A DNA stretch of 7,430 nucleotides from an uncultured Bacilli bacterium (GTDB taxonomy: Bacteria; Bacillota_I; Bacilli_A; RFN20; CAG-826). Both the position numbers and the translations under genes were made by a program. A model generated the notes under the pieces. It saw only the letters and a program-made list of their open reading frames with translations, made no database searches and was not told the origin of the DNA. Positions 1 to 4,797 of this stretch are shown one piece after another (positions within the stretch are counted from its first letter, which is position 1; each line of letters begins with the position of its first letter). The stretch spans positions 1 through 7,430 of the forward strand of contig CAKPAV010000078.1 of assembly GCA_934133115.1 (NCBI GenBank), given 5' to 3'.

Positions 1-50
1 TTTCCCTCTTTTAATTTAGCAATAAATCTATCTTCCATGACTTGTAGTTT
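1..50 (-). pseudogene. Continuation of the cysteine desulfurase frame after the in-frame TAA
   Basis: Reading on in the same frame past TAA 51-53 gives KLQVMEDRFIAKLKEG up to the left edge. This fits the helix that follows the Arg loop in cysteine desulfurases, where the usual pattern is roughly K-x-x-x-L-R-D-x-x-I-x-x-L. The register is kept exactly, so one substitution (for example AAA Lys or CAA Gln to TAA) explains the break; no indel is needed. The only possible restart nearby is the ATG at 36-38, which has no Shine-Dalgarno. The catalytic-Cys loop should lie beyond position 1 and cannot be seen. Confidence 0.6.
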
Positions 51-842
51 TTAAACAGTTTTATTAATCTCAGATATTGATTCATCAAGAGCAGCTGCCA
101 TACCCACAATGGCTGGCACATTTTCTGTACCAGATCTTCTACCATTTTCTTGAGAACCACCATCAATAAACGATTTGATTGGTGTACCCTTTTTTATATA
201 TAAAAATCCTATTCCTTTGGGACCATTAAACTTATGAGCGGATGCAGATAACATATCTACATCTAATTCATTAACATCTATTTTTATGTGTCCTACTGCC
301 TGAACAGCGTCGGTATGAATTAACGCTCCATATCTATGGCATAAATTAGAAATGTTTTTAATTGGTTCAATCGTCCCAATTTCGTTATTTGCAGTCATCA
401 CAGAAACTAAAATGTTATTCGATTGATACTCTTTCAAATAATTTTCTAGTTCATTTAAGTCAACGAGGCCATTAGAATCTACAGAAATAAATAGAGTTTG
501 CACTCCTTTTTCTTTTTCATCTTTGCAAGCATTTAATATGGCGTGATGCTCAATACACGAACAAATAATTACTTTTTTACCAATGTTGCCATTAAAACAC
601 TTAATAGCCCAATTATCGCTCTCACTACCACCCGATGTAAAAAAAATCTCTTCTGGCTTAGCTCCGATACATGTAGCAACTGTGTTCCTTGCATCCTTTA
701 AAGCATTTTTAGATGAACGAGAAAAAGAATATGGCTGTGATGGATTGCCAAAATCATCTAACATATATATTTTCATTTTATTAAAGGCCTCTACAGATAG
801 TTTTGTTGTAGCAGCATTATCAGCATAAATTGCTTTTTTCAT
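51..842 (-). CDS. Cysteine desulfurase (NifS/IscS/DndA-type), N-terminal fragment ended by in-frame stop
   Basis: PLP-dependent cysteine desulfurase, which removes sulfur from L-cysteine as an enzyme-bound persulfide. 263 residues are seen. YADNAATT at 6-13 is the family's N-terminal signature. SGGSESDN at 70-77 is the PLP phosphate loop. EHH at 98-100 supplies the ring-stacking His. ANNEIG at 151-156 and HTDAVQ at 176-181 are cofactor contacts. SAHKFNGPKGIG at 201-212 holds the PLP lysine K204, and GGSQENGRRSGTEN at 228-241 is the conserved Arg loop. Full-length members have about 380-400 residues with the catalytic Cys near 325, so this product would lack the catalytic Cys and the small C-terminal domain and should be inactive. 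The frame resumes after TAA 51-53 with matching desulfurase sequence, so the gene is probably a nonsense-interrupted copy. Its ATG overlaps the stop of the upstream CxxC gene. Given the BREX-4-like context, a DndA/SspA-like sulfur donor role is inferred. Confidence 0.88.
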   Translation of the reverse strand: MKKAIYADNAATTKLSVEAFNKMKIYMLDDFGNPSQPYSFSRSSKNALKDARNTVATCIGAKPEEIFFTSGGSESDNWAIKCFNGNIGKKVIICSCIEHHAILNACKDEKEKGVQTLFISVDSNGLVDLNELENYLKEYQSNNILVSVMTANNEIGTIEPIKNISNLCHRYGALIHTDAVQAVGHIKIDVNELDVDMLSASAHKFNGPKGIGFLYIKKGTPIKSFIDGGSQENGRRSGTENVPAIVGMAAALDESISEINKTV

Positions 843-1036
843 TTAAATAATTCGCATCCTTCTTCTTTGAATTCTTCAATTTTTTCTAATAATTCATCAA
901 CGGTCACATTTAAAAAATCAGCAAGGCAATCAAGACAATAAAATTTTTCTATATCCTTCCCGAGAAGTTTTCTATTTAATGCTATAGTATCTTTATCAAG
1001 ATTTTCTTTAAAACATGCAACACAGTTAATTTTCAT
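839..1036 (-). CDS. Small CxxC/CxxC protein of 65 residues, possible zinc ribbon or thiol protein
   Basis: I do not recognise a named family. The 65-residue protein is cytoplasmic-looking, with no signal peptide or membrane helix. It has two Cys pairs, C5-V-A-C8 and C34-L-D-C37, spaced as in a small zinc ribbon, and a fifth Cys at 61 near the C-terminus (EEGCELF). Residues 42-60 form an acidic amphipathic helix (VTVDELLEKIEEFKEE). ATG 1034-1036 is preceded by GAGGAG at 1043-1048, inside the end of brxL, with only 3 bases between the genes. Its TGA overlaps the ATG of the cysteine desulfurase (ATGA), which suggests translational coupling and a joint function. Two readings are possible: a structural Zn-binding adaptor that joins the desulfurase to the BREX proteins, or a persulfide or metal carrier in which some cysteines (for example C61) are reactive. 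Good codon structure, a strong ribosome site and tight packing on both sides make it a real gene despite its size. Confidence 0.85.
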   Translation of the reverse strand: MKINCVACFKENLDKDTIALNRKLLGKDIEKFYCLDCLADFLNVTVDELLEKIEEFKEEGCELFK

Positions 1037-1039
1037 TAT

Positions 1040-2521
1040 TTACTCCTCATTTGCAACGATTTTAAAGTCAGGGATTTCTTTCCCTTTATATTCTTTATCA
1101 AGATAAATTTGTTGCATTCTAACAATTTCTCTCATCTTCATTGCTGGTTTAAGACAATAGTTTTTGAAATCTTTAACACTAATATCTGCCGTCTTTCTAA
1201 CATTAGGAAATAATAATTTTAGATATGCTGTTGCTATTCTTTTAACAGCTTCAGTATCTCTTGTATCAGCTTTTTCAGGGACTTCTATTAGTCGATCAAC
1301 TATTGTTCTATACGATGTATCATCTCTTAACAAATGCATAATGGAACAGAAGTACTCTGAATTTAATGCCCATCCAGTCAATTTTAAGTTATCATTCATT
1401 CTAGGAATGTCCCAACCTTTAATAAAACCATGAATTCGGTCCAATAATGCCGTTTCTTGGAATAGGTGAGGTAATTCATTAAGCATATACTGATATTCGT
1501 CCATATAATCTTGTGAAATATTCCCTAAGAAAACTATACCCGCATCTGCCTCTCCTTCGAATCCATTAATATTAAATGTTCCGTATTCCATATAGCCCTG
1601 CAAAATAGAACGCATCTCATTATCATCATTAAATTTAACAAGTTTTATTTCATCAATTGCAACAAAGTCGTTGCCTTGTATAAAACCATATTTCCTAGAA
1701 ACTGTGTCAAAAAACATCTTTGATCTGGTAACTTTACCACCATCAACCAATGCTCCATATTTACTAACATGTCCAAATAAATATGATTTGCCCGTACCTT
1801 TTGGGGCCAATTCGATTATATTTAATCTTTTTTCAATAAATGGAAGTAATCTAGTTAAAACCGCTAATTTTTGATGCTCATTTTCATATCCATCAGCATT
1901 ATAATCAACAGCTCCTAAAACCAAATCAATCCATTCATGAATATCAAATTCATTTCTAATATCTTTGTAATAATCTAAATCAATTGTGTATGGACAAAAA
2001 TTTTTGAAAGAGCATAATTTAATTTTACCCTTTTCTTTAGTTCTAGCTCTGCTTTTATTTCCTTTTTCTTCAAACTCAACATCAAAATTATCAGGGTATC
2101 TATAGCCTAATTCAACAATTCCCCATACGTCTCTTGCACTGATTAAGTCGTCCTTAACATTCTGCCAGGCATGTGGCTCGATTATCGTTTCTTTATTTGT
2201 TAAACCGAAATCAGGAAGTGAAAATGAAATAGCTTGCGTTGCTACATCAATATCGACAGAAATTTTAGTTAAAAACTTAACCCTTTCTCCGCCTATAACA
2301 ATCCTATCTTTTATTGCTATCCAATCTTCTTTACGAGGGATTCTTTTTTTTATAAATTCATTCATTCCGTCGTAATCAATATCGCCATTTTCATCTTGAA
2401 ATATTTTTAATAAATAATCTCTTAAAAAAGATGGCAGATTTAGGTTGTTGAAAAAACTTGTGTTTTTTATGTCTTTAAAAACAACCATTTCGTCAAAATA
2501 TTCTCTTAATTTATCAGTCAT
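1040..2521 (-). CDS. brxL: Short BrxL-like AAA+ ATPase without Lon protease domain
   Basis: BrxL-like protein, the AAA+ component of BREX systems. I choose ATG 2519-2521 (MTDKLREYF, 493 residues) because GGGAG lies 8 bases upstream. The alternative ATG at 2534-2536 (498 residues) has no such site and overlaps pglZ. Domains, numbered from the chosen start: an N-terminal alpha/beta region at 1-200; Walker A APKGTGKS at 239-246; Walker B FVAIDE at 286-291; a sensor-like VFLGNIS at 330-336; and DRIHGFIKGW at 361-370, a candidate arginine-finger or sensor segment. From 420 to the end there is a helical lid. The protein then stops, whereas the longer BrxL of type 1 systems has roughly 680 residues and carries a Lon-type protease-like domain after the AAA+ module. 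There is no frameshift at the end: TAA is followed at once by the next gene, whose GAGGAG lies in the last codons. The short form is therefore probably natural to this BREX subtype. It likely acts as an ATP-driven DNA-binding oligomer; this is inferred from the family. Confidence 0.9.
   Translation of the reverse strand: MTDKLREYFDEMVVFKDIKNTSFFNNLNLPSFLRDYLLKIFQDENGDIDYDGMNEFIKKRIPRKEDWIAIKDRIVIGGERVKFLTKISVDIDVATQAISFSLPDFGLTNKETIIEPHAWQNVKDDLISARDVWGIVELGYRYPDNFDVEFEEKGNKSRARTKEKGKIKLCSFKNFCPYTIDLDYYKDIRNEFDIHEWIDLVLGAVDYNADGYENEHQKLAVLTRLLPFIEKRLNIIELAPKGTGKSYLFGHVSKYGALVDGGKVTRSKMFFDTVSRKYGFIQGNDFVAIDEIKLVKFNDDNEMRSILQGYMEYGTFNINGFEGEADAGIVFLGNISQDYMDEYQYMLNELPHLFQETALLDRIHGFIKGWDIPRMNDNLKLTGWALNSEYFCSIMHLLRDDTSYRTIVDRLIEVPEKADTRDTEAVKRIATAYLKLLFPNVRKTADISVKDFKNYCLKPAMKMREIVRMQQIYLDKEYKGKEIPDFKIVANEE
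1043..1048 (-). promoter_or_regulatory. Ribosome binding site of the CxxC small gene
   Basis: GAGGAG on the minus strand is formed by the last two Glu codons of brxL, directly before its TAA. It is 6 bases from ATG 1034-1036. It supports real translation of the 65-residue protein. Confidence 0.75.
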
Positions 2522-2526
2522 ATTTA

Positions 2527-4785
2527 TCACTCCCATAAATCATTAGTCTTTGCAGACTCTTTCTCTACACTGAATGTATTATCTTGTGATACTAATTTAT
2601 CATTTGACCATACTTCAAATTGATAATCACCGCTTTTCTTTATGTCTTTTAATTCCGCAGTGAAATTTGTTCCGTCTGATGATATAGCAATATATGAAGC
2701 ACCATTAATGTGTACTGTTACATTATCCAACCTATTACTAGTGCAGAATTTCAAAACAGCAACGGTTTTGAAACTAACTTTAATAATTTGAGTAATGACT
2801 GTAATAATAATTGAACTTGTCTTCTCTGTAATTTCAATAATAGGCACAACAACCTCTTCTAATGTTGCTCCACCATGCATTTCAACTTTACCTACACGTC
2901 CGCCCTTGAATGAATTATAATCACCAAGTATACAATAATCGTTTTCAATTACTGCATTTGGTATAACTTCCATTTCAGGATAAGCCTTGCAGACTCTACC
3001 ACCATGTTCACCTGTGGACTCAACATCGATTTTAACCATATCATTATTGAGAATTGCCAATCTTGTTGCTCCATGGTCAGCAACAATAACTGCTTTACTA
3101 TACCCGCCTGATTTTAATTTTTTTCTAATATTTGTTAAGCATTTATCAATGATATTAAATTCCTCGATAATGTGGATTGGTAATTTATTTTTATCAAAAT
3201 CATAATCATTTTTACCATCGTGAATTAACTCATCTAATTCTTTTTCATCTTTTAGTTCTACACCTTTTTTAGCAAAGAAGTCTCTAAACTCTGTGTTTTC
3301 AGATGTAATTGATGGTAAGTTTGCTTTAGCAATGCGAACATTTATAGCAAGATTTTTTTCAGCACATTTTCTTTCGATATAACTTAAAAATTCAACACCC
3401 AATGCATCAACGAAATAAATTAATGAGTTGTCATACGATAGCTCTTCAAGCACCTCTGATCTATACATAAGAATACGTTTATAACTACGATCACATGCTT
3501 CTTTATCAACAAGTGCTTTAAACTCTGGTGTCAAATGATTAGTAACTTTCAAATATTTATATTCTGAAAAATAATTATTTAAAAGATCATTCTTCATATT
3601 AAAATCAAGCAGATAATCGTAAAGATCTTTATAAACATGTTTTAATACATCAAGTAATTTGATTTTTGTGAATGATTGATAGTACTTATCAATTAGTTGT
3701 ATTATTAATTTCTTTTCATTATCAGTATTATCTGTTAAATAATATAAAGCATCAGCCTCTTTATATTTAACCAAATTACAATACTCATAAATCACTGTAT
3801 CATCACCGATATTTTTAAGAATTTTCTTTCGTTGTTCGTATCTATTCCAATAGCCTTCTTCTTTGTAATTGAGATCCAAGATCGACTCATATATTTTTGA
3901 CAATACTTCGTTTGATTTTGTTGATTTATCTATTGCATAATTGATGGCCCAATTATCTGTTTTAATATTTTTAAATTTTCCAAAGAGAAAAATAAGCCAT
4001 TTTTCAAAGTCATTTTTTTCAAGCCATTCTTCGATATTCTTAACATAATTTTTAGTATTGATAAATTCGCCTATTGTTTGTTCTATCGAGTCATTTTCAA
4101 GCTTTTCAAGCAAGGTACTCCAATCTTCAGTTGCACCAAATTTCTCCTCGACTTTCTTTGTGGCATTATCTTTTAAACAAAGCAAATCATAGGCATTTTT
4201 ACATTCTTCAATGCCATATAAGGTATTTGGAAAGTCATTCTTACGGTATTCAGTTAATACGTAGAATTTTTCTCCAGACTTTCGTTCTATCTTTTTTAAT
4301 GCTGTACTTAGGCTTTTTTCTGCAGAAACATAATTTTTATATTCATTATTAATGAAAACTAAAGACGACGGAATAGATGATTGACCATCATCAATCAAAA
4401 CTTTATCTCTATTTCTAGGACTCTTTTCATTGATATATTTTCCACATTGGAATGTTAAAATCAAAACTTTAGTTGCGAAAGACATTTCCAATAACGAATG
4501 TATATTTTGCTTTAAAAAATCCTGACCGTATAGTTTTAAATATGTTCCTAAATCTGTGATAATAACAACTTTATCATCACATCTCCTAAGATATTCATAT
4601 AAATTTGATATCCCAGGTAATTCCATGCTCGTAGAAGTGAAATCAAACATGCTCTTTTTAGGCATCCCGAAATATAATTGAAGAAAATCATCTCTTTCTT
4701 CAACGTTAGGAACATCAATAACAAGAGGTCTATTATCATTACTTGTTAAATATGATTGGATTCTATTTTTAATTTGTTCCTGCAT
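2527..4785 (-). CDS. pglZ: BREX phosphatase-like protein PglZ (type 4-like)
   Basis: PglZ, the hallmark of BREX/Pgl phage-defence systems and a member of the alkaline phosphatase superfamily. The protein has 752 residues. Residues 1-150 look like an alpha/beta region (LVIDVPN near 21-27, KVVIITDLG at 72-80). Residues 200-440 are a long helical, charged middle. The PglZ core runs from about 450 to 655: IYFVDALG at 456-463 with candidate metal ligand D460, PSIT at 491-494 near the expected nucleophile position, VIVADHG at 566-572 with D570 and H571, and HGGATLEEVVVPI at 637-649, the characteristic C-terminal metal-site motif. Residues 660-740 form a beta-rich, Ig-like tail. The start is ATG 4783-4785, preceded by AAGGAGG with a 5-base spacer. 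The gene ends in TGA, and its last codons carry the ribosome binding site of brxL. All expected metal-site residues are present, so the protein looks intact. The biochemical role of PglZ in BREX is not settled. Confidence 0.93.
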   Translation of the reverse strand: MQEQIKNRIQSYLTSNDNRPLVIDVPNVEERDDFLQLYFGMPKKSMFDFTSTSMELPGISNLYEYLRRCDDKVVIITDLGTYLKLYGQDFLKQNIHSLLEMSFATKVLILTFQCGKYINEKSPRNRDKVLIDDGQSSIPSSLVFINNEYKNYVSAEKSLSTALKKIERKSGEKFYVLTEYRKNDFPNTLYGIEECKNAYDLLCLKDNATKKVEEKFGATEDWSTLLEKLENDSIEQTIGEFINTKNYVKNIEEWLEKNDFEKWLIFLFGKFKNIKTDNWAINYAIDKSTKSNEVLSKIYESILDLNYKEEGYWNRYEQRKKILKNIGDDTVIYEYCNLVKYKEADALYYLTDNTDNEKKLIIQLIDKYYQSFTKIKLLDVLKHVYKDLYDYLLDFNMKNDLLNNYFSEYKYLKVTNHLTPEFKALVDKEACDRSYKRILMYRSEVLEELSYDNSLIYFVDALGVEFLSYIERKCAEKNLAINVRIAKANLPSITSENTEFRDFFAKKGVELKDEKELDELIHDGKNDYDFDKNKLPIHIIEEFNIIDKCLTNIRKKLKSGGYSKAVIVADHGATRLAILNNDMVKIDVESTGEHGGRVCKAYPEMEVIPNAVIENDYCILGDYNSFKGGRVGKVEMHGGATLEEVVVPIIEITEKTSSIIITVITQIIKVSFKTVAVLKFCTSNRLDNVTVHINGASYIAISSDGTNFTAELKDIKKSGDYQFEVWSNDKLVSQDNTFSVEKESAKTNDLWE
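2528..2534 (-). promoter_or_regulatory. Ribosome binding site deciding the brxL start
   Basis: GGGAGTG on the minus strand lies in the last codons of pglZ. The GGAG core is 8 bases before ATG 2519-2521. The upstream ATG at 2534-2536 has no comparable site and overlaps this one, so the downstream start is preferred. Confidence 0.7.
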
Positions 4786-4790
4786 AATAT

Positions 4791-4797
4791 CCTCCTT
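4791..4797 (-). promoter_or_regulatory. Ribosome binding site of pglZ
   Basis: AAGGAGG on the minus strand, 5 bases before the pglZ ATG. It overlaps the stop codon of the brxC-like gene (TAAGGAGG), so termination and re-initiation are adjacent. It is the strongest Shine-Dalgarno in the window and fixes the pglZ start. Confidence 0.85.

Noticed and set aside
45..60. Programmed frameshift at the A-run next to the desulfurase stop
   Set aside because: Desulfurase-like sequence continues in the same frame after TAA, so a shift would leave the coding frame rather than rescue it.
583..828. Plus-strand open frame antisense to the desulfurase
   Set aside because: It lies fully opposite a gene with clear family motifs, has no ribosome site and its translation has no recognisable motif.
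839..2529. Mycoplasma-type code with UGA as tryptophan
   Set aside because: Tryptophans checked are TGG, no internal TGA is present in the long genes, and TGA ends pglZ and the CxxC gene at sensible places.
2519..2536. ATG 2534-2536 as the brxL start (498 residues)
   Set aside because: It has no Shine-Dalgarno and overlaps the end of pglZ, whereas ATG 2519-2521 has GGAG at good spacing.
4548..4739. Minus-strand open frame of 63 codons inside pglZ
   Set aside because: It is an out-of-frame overlap within an intact pglZ, with no start signal and no motif.
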